DNA of 64,000 bases from Ectobius pallidus (lineage: Eukaryota; Arthropoda; Insecta; Blattodea; Ectobiidae): contig CAXKWD010000011.1 of the NCBI GenBank assembly GCA_964059195.1, positions 33,532,066 to 33,596,065 of the forward strand. Reading direction: 5' to 3'. The notes below the pieces were generated by a model. It saw only the letters and a program-made list of their open reading frames with translations, did not search any database and had not been told where the DNA came from. The position numbers were made by a program, and so were the translations under genes. Below are positions 12,113-23,745 of the stretch, one piece after another; within the stretch, counting starts at the first letter, position 1, and every line of letters starts with the position of its first letter.

Positions 12113-12985
12113 TCAAATTCAAATTTATTGGTCTTTAGGCAACTGGAGTTGCATTAGACTAGTGTCAAATTACATATTATAAGGTGAGATAATACCTTAA
12201 TACAATAATAAATACAATACAATAATACAATAAATACATATACATAAATAAATAACTACATAAATACAATAATACATATAAATTATATGAAGGTTGAAAT
12301 ACAATATATAAACAAAGATCCAAGTGGAATTACATGACATTTCAAATAAAATAAAATAAAATAACATACCATAATGAAAACCTAGTCTATACAGTTCTTC
12401 GAAACTCCTAAGTACTGGAAAATTAATATAGTTAAATTACTATGTTCAAATATAATAATTAATCAAGTGTGAGTAGGATGAGATATTATAGTCTAATATT
12501 ATCATCTAAACTGTAGTGGACAGCCTTAACAGTTAAAACTTTATAAATTCCTTAGTAGGATTGTCTTTGAATTCATTTATTGAGTAAAGACCCTGCCTCC
12601 TGAGCCAGTCATCAATTACAATTTTAAATCTTTGCAGTGGGACATGTTGTGCGCTTTTAGGTAGGAGATTAAATAGTTCTATGCTCAAATATTTATAGCT
12701 GTTATGGGTTGTTGATAATCGAAAGCGTGGTGGATCAAGCTTGTGATTATTTCTAGTTTCATGAGTATGAATTGATTGCCTGAGGGTGAAGTTATTAAAA
12801 TTTTCTTTGGCAAAAACTAAACAAGAGTATATGAATAATCCAGGGATAGTTAATATTTTTAAAGTTTTAAAGTGATTTTTACAAGAGTACAACTGTGTGT
12901 ATTGCTCGAACGTAGTAGAACAACAAAGACTTTTTTTTATCGCTTTTGTGCTTTGGCCTCGATGTTTTGGGGGTTGCAATGCTGT
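12113..12985 (-). pseudogene. LINE 3' fragment (reverse transcriptase C-terminus)
   Basis: The minus strand encodes 148 codons ending in a LINE-type C-terminal domain, with HTHETRNNHKLDPPR, then YLSIELFNLLPKSAQ and a basic tail. Downstream on that strand comes a ~420-bp AT-rich 3' UTR ending in TTTGAA-type repeats near 12113. The catalytic reverse transcriptase is absent, so this is a 5'-truncated dead copy. Confidence 0.75.
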
Positions 12986-13620
12986 ATTTAATTAATTTTT
13001 CACATGTTTGATATTACTGATTCTCGTTTCGGAAATACAATCGTTTTCGAATCACTTGTCGACTTTAATTAAAGCTTGCAAAACACTGTTCTCCAGCCTG
13101 GAAATATTATTAAATTACGGCAAACTGTATCGCTCATTACGAGTTCTTAAGGCTTCTGAAAGATTCCAGATCAGTGACTAGTAAATTAAGGAGTGTGTCT
13201 CCTGTCTTTGTCCTGTTCGAATTTTGTTTGGAGCGCTGTTTCACGACATACTTCAGCATATTGTTAATAGCTGTGATATTCTGTTATGTCGCCAATAACC
13301 AACCTTACACTGGCTGTTATCCTCAACTACGCTATTTTTAAGTAATAGAGTATTAGTGTATAAGCAGAAATGCTTCGAATATTCACATTCCCCAGTGCTT
13401 TAGTTGTAAAAAAATGGAGGACTTATCTTTATACTATGATGCTCGCAATACCCAATCAAAACGAAAAGTCATTAGTAAAACAATACTAATAATGCGACAG
13501 TTTTCTGACGATGGTATCCTAACGTGCTGTATCTAAAGGCAGTGACGAAATAAGTCAGTCACCAAGAAATCCCATATTTTTCAGGGTACTCTCTCACACA
13601 CATTCACTTAATTCTTCCTT
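12986..13620. other. No gene or repeat recognised
   Basis: This is unique-looking AT-rich sequence between two LINE fragments, with no ORF above 60 codons and no inverted repeat that I could see. Confidence 0.5.
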
Positions 13621-13621
13621 T

Positions 13622-14430
13622 GCTTTATTGTTTATTTATTATGTTTATTGGGCTTAGTGCCCAATTACAATATTCTCTTATACTGATTACACCAGTTTTA
13701 GAACACTGATATTACATGTTTTAATGCAATACTAAAAATGTATAAATTAATAGTACAAAAAAAAACACACAGAAAAGAGAAACAAGAAACACGTACAATA
13801 TGAAAATTACACAATGAAAGGAGCAGATCAAAATATAAGTAATATAATAGTTTTGGAGAAAACGAAAGACTTAATAAAGAAAATGACATGGGGCATATTT
13901 TAACTATCACTTTTTAATTGTTACTATTTCAAACTGTTCAATTTTTTATCACAGATATTTTTAAACCGCTTATTGTTAGTATCAAATATATCTATATTGC
14001 CCATTTTGTGCAATTGATTGTATAGACGGAGCACATTATAAAGAGGATAATATTATTATGGGAGTCGGTGTTTGGTTTAGGAATGAATAAAAGATTATGC
14101 AATTTATAAGATCTATATCGTGGAACATAAAAAGATATTTCTTCGAGAATATTAATATAATCTATTTCGTTATTAAGTAATTTGTATAAAAACAACAACG
14201 CATGACAATTTCGTCTGTGTGATAATTCAGGAATATTGAAATACTGTAACATAGTTGAATCTGATTCAAATTTAGGATAATAGTTAAACTGTTTGCAATA
14301 CGTACATTTTATAAATTTATTTTGAATGGATTCTACTAATTTACTGTGTTTAATGGTAGCAGGATTCCAAATTAATGAGCCCTATTCTAATTTAGGCCTG
14401 ACAATGGTTCTATATAGTCTAAGCGTGAGC
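13622..14430 (-). pseudogene. LINE 3' fragment, second clade
   Basis: Minus-strand translation gives SLIWNPATIKHSKLVESIQ, then ELSHRRNCHALLFLYKLLNN and ISFYVPRYRSYK. This is the C-terminal region of a LINE of a different clade from the 5158-8070 element. There is a stop just before GSLIWNP. The 3' end at 13622 carries TTTA-rich repeats. Its 3' UTR recurs at 40005-40385. Confidence 0.7.
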
Positions 14431-14906
14431 GTTATGAGAAATCAGCTGCCACCTTTATCCACCTTTCTTACCGAATCTCCCAAAACTCCGCTTCTCTCCC
14501 TTCTTCCATCACTCGCTCTCACTCTGTCTCTCTCCATGTTATTTCTGCTTGAATATTTTGATACAGTTGTCATTTGCGTTGGACAGGCAAACATATATTT
14601 AGGTTAAAGTGATATTTCTTACGAGTAACTACATTGTAGACGTCTGATTGCTCGGGAATACCTGCCTTGGTTTGTAAATTCTTTGGAAAAGCCCTTCGAC
14701 AACTGTTTCATGACAATTTTGTCAGACAGAGATTGTCGTGTTGACAAAAAATAAAGTCCTGTGATTGATCAATGAAATATATAATTGTTTGCGCTTGGAA
14801 GTTAATTACCTCGTTTAGGATAGTAAAATTTCTACTGAGCGTTACTCTGGTAAAGGGATACTCCTACTGTAACATCTATAAGACTGAAGTTTTTGTTTGC
14901 AGAACA

Positions 14907-16316
14907 ATGATGCTGAAATCTTCGCTGATTATCGCCGTAGCTGTCATTCTAACGCAGGTAATATGGAAGTTTTCCCGAATTATTCTATTAAAATATAATA
15001 TTTTACGTTACCTCCAGCCTTAGTATACATTTGAGGTATGGTTTTTAACATTTTAGTTATGATTAATCATTAATTTCATAACTAGTATTTCCTTTAATTT
15101 AGCAGTTTAACTACTGTTCAGTACGACTTAAAAATAAAGGTGATTAGTTAATTAAAATGCACATGTTTACACTAAAGCTTGTAGTATTTTTCCTTTCCCA
15201 GTAACCGTAACCGTAACTGTAATATAGGAGTTACCAGTATTTACCTTTTAAATTTTTTCATCTGATCTTCGCCAGTGCTTCCAATACATGCCTATATGTA
15301 TGTATTAGCTTTAGGTACCATACGTATGAAACTTTCCCCACTAATAATTCTTTCAGACCACCTAAGTAGTCCAGTGGTTAACATTCCTGACTGCGAACGC
15401 CAAGATTCGATCTTCAGTACCTCCTTGGATTTTTCTGAAATGGAGAATGGGGGATACCTACGAAGCCACTTGATAAAAAATATTGGCTTCGCACAAGGAA
15501 ACTATGACTGAAGTCGTCATGCTAATCATATGTCCCAAACCTTCCTATCTGCCAATGAAATGGAAAGATGAAAGTAGATGACCCAGCGGTCGAATGGTGG
15601 GCCCTGTCCCTTGATGGGATGTAGGGCTTCGCTGTTTAGTTTAGTTTAATAGTTTTCTTGTACAAGTAAATACAACATTAATTTCGGTATACCGTGCATA
15701 TAGAAATAGTGCCCATAGAGAAACTTAAAGAGTCACCCTTTCCAACCATTGCAATATCCAGTAGAATAATAATCAGCACAAGTTTGATTTCTTTAAATTA
15801 TAACTTAATTTAATAATTGAGTTATTTACTCTTTTAGTTAAATAAGGTATAACAATTCTGCATCAAACTATTTTACAGAATGTAGCCCAGTCATCGGTCG
15901 TGAAAACTATCATCAAATCACCCCCAAAGGTTAAGTCAGAAGCTTACATAGTTCGATCTATGTATACTATTGGTGGCAGCAAACAAGAAAAAGCCAAAAT
16001 CACAGGAAAGGCTACAGCGGTGGAAGCAAAATCTGCCATTGTCCAGCCGCTCATAACTACGAAATATGGATATGGTGGACCAATTGGATATGGCCTTCCG
16101 ATAGGATACAGTGGAACTGGAGGTTATGGCGGCGGCGTCTTACCCGGATATGGAAAACCTAAGATCTCTATCGTTAAGGGATTTGGATTTCCAGGAACTG
16201 GTTTTGGAACTAAACCTTTCGGGCAACTTCCTGTTAAAGGATTTGGATACCCAGGAGCTGGATATGGGCAAGGATATGGATACCCAGCTTTTGGGCTCAC
16301 AAAAGGATTGCTATGA
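14907..16316 (+). CDS. Secreted Gly/Tyr-rich protein, two coding exons (secreted gene 1)
   Basis: Coding exons are 14907-14957 and 15879-16316, giving 162 aa. Exon 1 encodes MMLKSSLIIAVAVILTQ, a good signal-peptide core, and ends at CAG|GTAATA. Exon 2 starts after TTTTACAG with NVAQSS, keeps phase 0 and ends with TGA. The acceptor TTTTTGTTTGCAG lies 4 nt before the ATG, implying a 5' UTR intron. Mature residues ~20-75 are Lys/Ser-rich (TIIKSPPKVKSEAY). Residues ~75-160 are Gly/Tyr/Pro-rich, with GYG and GFGFPG repeats including two similar ~20-residue units. AATAAA at 16605-16610 is a plausible poly(A) signal. Composition resembles glycine-rich cuticle, silk or glue-type secreted proteins, but I recognise no named family. 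The 921-bp intron contains a SINE. The second codon is also ATG, so the start could be 14910. Confidence 0.75.
15357..15640 (+). mobile_element. tRNA-derived SINE in the intron of secreted gene 1
   Basis: The head has an A-box-like TAGTCCAGTGGTTAAC and a B-box-like AGATTCGATCTTC about 40 bp downstream. A body follows that ends near GGGATGTAGGGCTTCGC. The layout is that of a tRNA-derived SINE. I found no second full copy in the window. Confidence 0.6.
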
Positions 16317-16610
16317 GTATGTCCATAGAAGACAATTAAAGGGTTAGTTCAGCTCTTTATAATCTCAGTGTGAGGATTCAAATGTTTCATAAACTGCCTT
16401 TGTCGTGATAAGTCTATTAGAAGGATTCTGATAATAGTGTTCTTATTTGCAGACGATTTGGTGATGGCGAATTCCGCTGAAGAAATAGTATTAAATGGAG
16501 AGCAAAACACATATTTATAAGACTTGACAGCATCACAACATATTATATCTTAATTACGTCATTTTCATGTTTATTCATAATTTATTTTGTACACTCATCA
16601 GGGTAATAAA

Positions 16611-17270
16611 GTTTATTAATTTGTTATTTAATCTCACACAGTTTTATGTGATCCTTCCTTGCTTCCAATGGCATTTAGGAAATCGTGAGGGTGTCCATAC
16701 TAACAATAGATAACGATACAATTTTTCTCTTGTTTTTGGTATAGCAGCTCTAATCCTACGGCGTAGACGAATTAAAATGCAAGGCTCTCGGTTCCATTCT
16801 GCCACAATGCCAGAACTGCAACTTTCATGCGGAACTGGTAATAAAAATACATACAATTATAGTCATTATCTTTGCATCGTTCCAGCCTCCATTTTGCTCT
16901 ATCTTGATATACTTCTTGTAATATTTAAATTTACCATTTTCTCCCCTATTTTCCAGACCTTCTTTGATCTAGCCACCTCTTCCTGGGTTGCCCAATTGGT
17001 CTTTTCCCCTATACATTCCTATCAAGTAATGTGTTGGTGATCGGCCCTCCCTCATCCTCTTTTCATAGGGTGACCAGAAATCCTTTAAGACATACAGTCA
17101 TTTTTACGTCTCTGCCCTCTATCCACGAACAAATTTTTATCTTCTAATATGTATGATCATTTCGTCGGCTCTTTTCGGTATACAGCATCATTCATTCAGT
17201 AATCATTATTTCCATCTTGTAAGCCATAGAATTTCGATATTAATATTACAGACGATTGTTCCAGTATGAA
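16611..17270. other. No gene recognised
   Basis: The sequence downstream of secreted gene 1 contains overlapping short ORFs at 16644-17040 on both strands without a recognisable family or splice context. Confidence 0.45.
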
Positions 17271-18145
17271 CAAATATTTATTTATTTATTTATTTATTTC
17301 GTCCACTTGATCATTACAAAAATTATATGGAACAATTCAAATTAAAAAGAATGTACAATACAACTTAAATAAGAATGCAATACAAATTAAATACAACACA
17401 AATTAAAAGTAGTAAAATATATTAAATACAATAAGAACTTAACCTAAGTAATCTGAAATTACACTTGCAACTATAGAAAGGAAAAGAAAGCATAGGAAAT
17501 TGTACATTACTCGTGAAATGGGGGTTCATTAACTGGAGATTCTCTTAAGTATTTCTATCTGCAGTGGCAGCTTTGTCCTTCTAAAATTAGTTACTTTTAC
17601 AGTTCATCAACACCATATAAACATTTACTGATAAGACATTTCTTCAGTTGGCATTTAAATATTGTGCCAGATAATGATTTTAATTTTGTTGGTAATTTAT
17701 TATGTAGTTTAATTCCCCTTACACTGACATTTTTATTTCATTTTTGATTAGTGTGTACTGTCTTATGATAGTCCATTTTACTTCGGGTATTATAGGAGTG
17801 AATTTCATTATTTTGTGTAGGTTGTCTTTCAGTAACAAACAAAATTATACGATATACGTACATTGAGTATATAATTAACATATGATTTTGAATAAATGTT
17901 TTTCCATACGATTCCCTTGGTGAAAGGTTATATATTATTCTTACACACTTGTTGTAAACTTTGTACACGTGTTTTTGCTGCACCACCTCATATTTCTATG
18001 TCATGTAATATATGTGGGTAGGTAGCTCCATAGTACATCAATAAATTTTGTTTTTCAAGTATTGATTTAAAATATATTAATAAGTAAATTGATTTGCTGA
18101 CAGTATTACACAATATGTTTAGCCCATGTTATTCTACTATCTACT
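17271..18145 (-). pseudogene. LINE 3' fragment with TTTA tail
   Basis: The (TTTA)n run at 17276-17298 marks the 3' end. Reading leftward from 18145, the minus strand gives LLMYYGATYPHILHDIE, then KVYNKCVRIIYNLSPRES and EIHSYNTRSKMDYHKT, with stops and frame changes. These are the late thumb and C-terminal motifs of a Jockey/CR1-type reverse transcriptase. It is a dead, 5'-truncated copy. Confidence 0.7.
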
Positions 18146-18559
18146 ATCTGAAGTTTTTGCGCATTGTACGCCTTCTTTTTTAAAATTAATATTTGAAATT
18201 GGCAATTCTTATTAATCTAAGTCTTCTGTCTGAACTACATTTTGCAACACTGAACTTATCGCGCCATATCTTTGTTCATTTGCAAAATTGCTGTGTTACT
18301 GTTTGAGTGTGAGGTTCATATTAACAAAATGCTTAAAAGGAAATGGAGGATGTCTAGAAGAGAAGTACTCTTAATTAAACTTAACCTCCTAGAAGTGTGA
18401 GGGAAATATATGTGACCGTAGCATTTTGGCTTTTAACGTAATCAATTTGAAGAAAAAATATTAAAGATGTTAAATGTTTATTAACATTAGTAATATACTT
18501 TGACGTTACTAAACTCCAGATCTGTGTTATATCAATTTCTTCATGGCTTCCAATAGGCT

Positions 18560-18800
18560 TGTCCTCGTTTTACTCCAATGCCATTTTCCCACCTTCTGTC
18601 ATCTTTTTCGTGTAGTCAGTTTTGGCCATCCTATCTTCACATGGCCAAACCTCTCGAGTCGTGAATAATTCAATCTCTCTGCCATTGACAGGCCCACCTG
18701 CAATCTCTTCCCCGACTTCCTCATCCCTAATTTTATCCCTTCTAGACTTCTGCATGGTTGACCGCAGATCTTCATTTCTCACGCTTGTAATTTGCTCAGT
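18560..18800 (-). pseudogene. LINE C-terminal remnant (R1/RTE-like)
   Basis: The minus strand encodes QITSVRNEDLRSTMQKSRRD and DKIRDEEVGEEI. After a frame change it reads SRLERFGHVKIGWPK. This matches the common LINE C-terminal pattern in which an RRDRIRNE-type stretch is followed by a W/RFGHVKRM-type motif. No reverse transcriptase core is present. Confidence 0.55.
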
Positions 18801-18895
18801 TTACATTGGAAAGTGCCAGAAATTTTGATACCAAAACATTACCTAGAGGAGGGTAAAAGTTACTTTGCACGCTGGCTATGGATTGACGTATTACG

Positions 18896-20270
18896 CTGTG
18901 ATAAAATAGAATAGAATAGATATTTTTGCCACAGACATTGTACAATGTATTGGCAATAATTACAATAAACACAAGTGAATGTACAAGTACACATTTATCA
19001 CCAGGTAATGTCATTGAATTCCTTGACACTGTAAAGGGTGTGTGAGATGAGGTTAGATTTAATTGTCCTTTTAAAAGGAACATAAGATAACTAAGAACAA
19101 AACAATCAAGAAAATACAACCCACAGACACAAACAACACAGAAATACATACAATAACCCAGGAGTCTACAAACTAAAATGCAACGAATGTCCAAAATTCT
19201 ACATAGAACAAACAGGCCGAAGTTTCAAAACACGATACACAGAACACATACGAGCTCTCAAACAAAACATAGACTCTGCCTATGCAAACCATATATTAAT
19301 CACAGGCCACGAATATGCAGACATGAATACAGACATGGAAATCCTACACATTAACCACAAAGGTCATACCCTCAACACACTCGGACAATATGAAATATAT
19401 AAACACACCACACAAGACAACACCAACATCTTAAACGAACAATTACAGTTCAAATCACATGCACTCTACGACACGGTCATTCAAAAATGTCTTCCTATTT
19501 ACAACGGTGGCATCATGGGAGTCAGTTGCTAAAGATGGCCGCTCCACGCGGTTGAAGTGAGTGTCAGTGAAAAAAGCTATATGCTGTAAATTAATCATTA
19601 AATGAGATAACTCTTTAATGTTGTTAGGCAATGAATTAAATAGATTAAGAGCAATATATTCAAAACTTTTCTGGGCAGTGCTGTATTTACATTTATTTAT
19701 ATACAAGTTTTCTTTATTTCCGGTAGAGTAGCTGTGGATAGTAGATAATTTATTATACAAGTGGACATTCTTTTTTATATAGAGAAGGCAGCTCAAAACA
19801 AACACTGATGGTAATGTAAGTATATTAACTTCTGTAAAGAGCAGTTTGCAGGATGCTCTAGAGATAATTTTTAGTGCTCTTTTTTGCAAGATGAATATTT
19901 TGTTGGCATAAGGATGTCCTTCCCCCTCCCCACAACAGGACTCCATAACTAAGATGGCTGTGTATATGGGCATGATACCCTAGCAAGAGCGACTTGGCAT
20001 CTATGTTATGAGGTAGTAGGCTACTCTCATCATAAATAGATCTCTACTTATTTTCTTGGCAACATAGTCAATGTGAGAATGCCACTCCAAATTAGTTAGG
20101 ACATATAATCCTAAAAATCTAACAGGATTCCTTAGTAGGCTATTGGTGCGATGGAGATTGTCAATTCAACAGTCTTACTAGAATTAAGACTCAGATTATT
20201 AGCATCACACCATTTGGTAATATCAGAAGAAGCATTGTCAATTCAGATAGAGTCATATACTGTTATCTTC
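18896..20270 (-). pseudogene. LINE 3' fragment split by a Penelope-like insertion
   Basis: Reading from 20270 to 18896, the minus strand gives TKWCDANNLSLNSSKTVEL, NPVRFLGLYVLTNLEWHSHI, NKIFILQKRALKIIS and LNLFNSLPNNIKELS. Coding then breaks at 19605 and resumes at 19092 with YVPFKRTIKSNLISH and SVKEFNDIT. The 3' end carries a TTCTA-repeat tail near 18900. Removing 19093-19604 leaves a continuous C-terminal frame, so the interruption is a clean insertion. Confidence 0.8.
19093..19604 (+). mobile_element. 5'-truncated Penelope-like element (GIY-YIG fragment)
   Basis: The insert is 512 bp, flanked by exact 8-bp duplications AGATAACT (19085-19092 and 19605-19612). Codons 19095-19532 encode the C-terminal GIY-YIG endonuclease of Penelope-like elements: GVYKLKCNECPKFYIEQTGR, RYTEHIRALK, ILITGHEY, TLGQYEIYKHT, ILNEQL. 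The reverse transcriptase is missing. The YIG part of the motif reads YIE, so a conserved glycine is lost. After the stop, CTAAAGATGG, a short GC hairpin and TTGAAGTG resemble a degraded version of the hammerhead-like motif seen at 43.25 kb. Confidence 0.85.
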
Positions 20271-20924
20271 CACAATAAGTCGTATTTCTATGTTCCTTAT
20301 TCGATCTTTCCTGGATATTCTGGCAGATCGGCAATGTATTCTAGCAAGGTCAATAACATACAGTCATGAAATGCGATCGACTTCGCTACCAAGTAGTATT
20401 TTGGCACGAGTTTCGATTTTTAGTAAAAGCTTTATCTGTAATGGAATAGCTTGCATTACAGTACCTTACTCATAAACAGGCTTCGAATGCTTGTACAGGG
20501 AATGGATAGGTTAATTAAGCATGTTCTATAGGAAGAAGTGGGGGAGTGTGCTATGTATTGTTTGGCTGGAGACAAACCTCTGTTTTGAGGAAATTTCTCA
20601 TTAATAAATAAAATAGAATACATTCCAAGCAGATTCATTACCCTTGAAATATTGTGTGACCTTCAGCATCCCACCCTCCCAGTCTGAATCATATTGCATT
20701 TCTTTTCTATTATTACGTTAAAAGGTTCGTTGGCCTCAGTGGGAGGATATCAGTGTGTGCAAGTGTATTCCTAAGACGATTATAGTGGAGGCTAGACCTA
20801 TATAGACAGTCGGGATGCTTTGAGGATTAAGCCATTGTCTGGCACTTAAGGAGTGGTATGGTACTGACTGAACGGCACTCGTCTGGTGCCCACGTGGAGT
20901 CATAGCTAAAATGTCAAAAATTCA
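20271..20924. other. No gene recognised
   Basis: Short ORFs at 20290-20640 lack family features. Sequence from about 20790 onward may belong to the repeat that continues to 21065. Confidence 0.4.
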
Positions 20925-21065
20925 GAAATGAGCACTGATTGGTTGCACACGAAATTCTATTGGCTGTCAGGCAAATTCAACGCCCAAGAAAACACGCTGA
21001 AAATCCAGAATATACAACTCTATTGTCCAAGACACCCTCATTTCAAGTTATTTACTGCGGATTAT
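20925..21065 (+). repeat. Dispersed repeat, copy 1
   Basis: The segment containing GATTGGTTGC, GAAATTCTATTGGCTGT and CACCCTC...TTCAAG recurs at 53600-53735 in the same orientation with perhaps 75-80% identity. It is unclassified. Confidence 0.6.
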
Positions 21066-22300
21066 AAGGGTCTGTCGGCATTACTTTGAAGAAAGTTGTA
21101 TATGTAGAAGTTGCCTCCACTATACATCATGTGACATTATAAGGGTAAACACTCCTACAGTATGTGAAGCCCTGATAACTTGGAAAAGCAAAATAAGATG
21201 TGTTAGATGTTAACAACAAATCTTATTAAGGGGGACATACAGTTTTCGGTGAAACTCATAGGTGAGAAATAGCTGAATATAATTATTTTTTCCTCAGCAG
21301 TGAATTGCTCTACAATCTTGCAATCTGACACACTCTTTGGATACTTCTGTAATTGCATACTATTTTTCAGTTTTAATTAAACTGTTACAATTATGGTAAT
21401 TTTCGCAACAAAATGGCAGCCACGTTTCGTGCATTAAAACGTCATTTCCGTGATAACTTTCACCAATTGCAATATTTTTTTAGTGATTCTTTTATTCTAA
21501 CTATTTGTAAACATCATGTGAATAACATCATCTACAATCATTGGAATATCTACGTATAATTGCTTTAAAAAAATCATTTTTAAAATTTTCTTTTTCTTAA
21601 TATATTTATTTAAAAAAATAAACTCTTAATGTTAAATTAATGATTGTAGACAGTGTTGTTCATACGGTATTAACAAATACACAGAAAAATAATCACTCCG
21701 AAATATTGATGTTTGAGGAAATGCATATACTTATGGGCCTAGTAATTGTGCAACTCTGTCAAAAATGCTAATTCAAAAATTAAAATGCTAAATTTATATT
21801 TCAAAATATAAAAAATAACCATCCCTATGCATAAATAATTGGTTGATAATAAAAAGAGTTGAACTATTCTTATTGTTATTAATTTATTTATATATTTTTT
21901 TTAATCAACTCACTGTAGCCCTTCACCCACGAGAGGTATGTTAGGGCTACTTAAGCTACTTAATCCGTGGAATGTTTATAGATTCACTTAAGATATACGC
22001 ACAAACACCACAATAATAATAAAAAAACCTTTACGTACAGTTTCAGAACACGAAAGCCTGTACAGACCTATATGTTTACTAGGCACTGTTGCCATCGAAC
22101 AAACATCAACTTAAAAATCAATAATGCTTAATTTCGTAAGAATTGCCTAACGCATAGTAAGATAAAATAAATATTGTGATCTAGACTCTAGAGGACAAAT
22201 ATTGTAGTGTGGAAGTTCCTTTCGGGTCGTGAACGACCCCTGGTGATCCCGTAAAGGGATATTCTCAGCGGATTTGTTTCCTGGGAGAGGACAGGACAAG
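21066..22300. other. No gene recognised
   Basis: AT-rich sequence without long ORFs. The start (AAGGGGGACATAC near 21230) looks like a possible transposon end, but I could not find a partner terminus. Confidence 0.4.
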
Positions 22301-22302
22301 GT

Positions 22303-22866
22303 ATCTTAACTAGGATTCCGGGTATCACATCTCGATCAGTTCTAGTGCGGATTTTTCAGACTACCAAATCTCTCCTCAAACCACAGCCTACCAGTAGGTT
22401 CTTAACTACTTTCTAGAGGACAGAAAGATCGATCCTATTAAATCCATTCAACCAACTGGAAACTCGAAAAACTCTCATTAATCACCTTTCCTTTCTTAAA
22501 TAGTAGTATGGTTGTCTAAACTAATGTTTGTGTTCAAGGGTTTTTGATTCGAAAGAAAAAAACTGTTCGTTGATTTGTCATACACATAATGTCATATCGT
22601 GTCATCGTATTTATGTTTTATTTCTAGCAGTGGATTGGCGGTTGAGAACTTCAGCATTACACGCAAACTCTCAGGGGATACTGCTGCTTTAGCTGGGAAT
22701 TCCATTCAACCAGAGCAGAGAATTCAACACATATTCCTGAGGTAAGTACTCCAATATATAATACCTAGGTAATCTAGAATAATATGTCTTAATTCCTATC
22801 AGCTAGGATTCCAGGTATAAGATTGTAATGCGAACTTTAGAGACTACCAAATCTCTCCTCGAACCA
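22303..22866 (+). repeat. Spaced direct repeat flanking a candidate exon
   Basis: A ~70-90-bp block occurs at 22303-22386 and again at 22801-22866. Both contain TAGGATTCC(G/A)GGTAT, then a shared GACTACCAAATCTCTCCTC(A/G) and AACCAC. The spacing suggests a local duplication or two ends of one repeat. The exon-like 22628-22741 lies between the copies. Confidence 0.5.
22628..22741 (+). CDS. Candidate orphan internal coding exon
   Basis: A 114-bp stretch is bounded by a pyrimidine-rich acceptor, TTTTATTTCTAG, and a consensus donor, GAG|GTAAGTACT. One frame is open throughout and reads SGLAVENFSITRKLSGDTAA followed by LAGNSIQPEQRIQHIFLR. The length is a multiple of three. I recognise no family and found no partner exon in the window. 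It may be a real exon of an unfound + strand gene or a chance match inside repeats. Confidence 0.3.
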
Positions 22867-23104
22867 CTAGAGGACTAGTTCTCCCCAGAACTCCCTAAAC
22901 AGTAAACATTCATCAAAAGGCTTTTTGTACGCTACGAAAGTGTGAATCATCAGGCTCTAGGAACCCAACTCGAGGAAAAAGAGCATACTCTACCGTTGAA
23001 TGAAAAAAAGTCGCGTCGGGAGTATAAAAACACAACGGCATGCTTTATTTAATTTTGAAGTAAATAAAAGTAGATTACAGCGTATACATGTAGTTTATTA
23101 TATA

Positions 23105-23345
23105 GGGTATCCATTCCGTTAGGGCTCTCGGTGATTAATGCTCCCAGACGTTATAGACACCGACTAACATTACCTCCAAGACTTTTCCTGGTATTATTTT
23201 CTGTTAGAGGCTGAGTAGACGCCTAGGACCAAAGTTTTACCAGAAGGAATAGGCCAATTGAAAAATCTGGGTGATCTCATCGGGGATCGAAACCGCGACC
23301 TTCCGGTTTGTAGCTAAGTGTTTCAACCAGAAGTGCACCATATAT
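23105..23345 (-). mobile_element. tRNA-derived SINE
   Basis: On the minus strand an A-box-like TGGTGCACTTCTGGTTGAA is followed about 40 bp later by a B-box, GGTTTCGATCCCC. A ~150-bp body then runs to about 23105. This is a typical tRNA-derived SINE arrangement. Confidence 0.65.
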
Positions 23346-23745
23346 GATATATGTATCAGTAAAGGTTGACAAATTAAGAAATGGATTAAAGAGTGCAAAA
23401 CTTGTTGTATAAACTTTCTCAGAGCAGTTATGTTAGTGTATGGACATAACATTTAGTGATAAGTAACCTAACAGAAAGTCACCATCAGAATAAGAGCCAT
23501 CCCTTTTTAAAGGTGGCTTTGCCCTTTAAGGGAGATAGTGGCTAAATTAATTAATTGATTCATTGATTTATTCATTCACTGTCGCTTGGAGAAAGATTTT
23601 TCCCATACGCGTCGCCAAATATATTTGTATTAATAACAAACGCGTTATGTATTGCAATATTGTAATGCATTTTTCTTTTAGGATTACACGATTAATGTTT
23701 AAAGCTTTATAAAATTCATTGCGTCAGCAAATAGATGCTTCCTTA

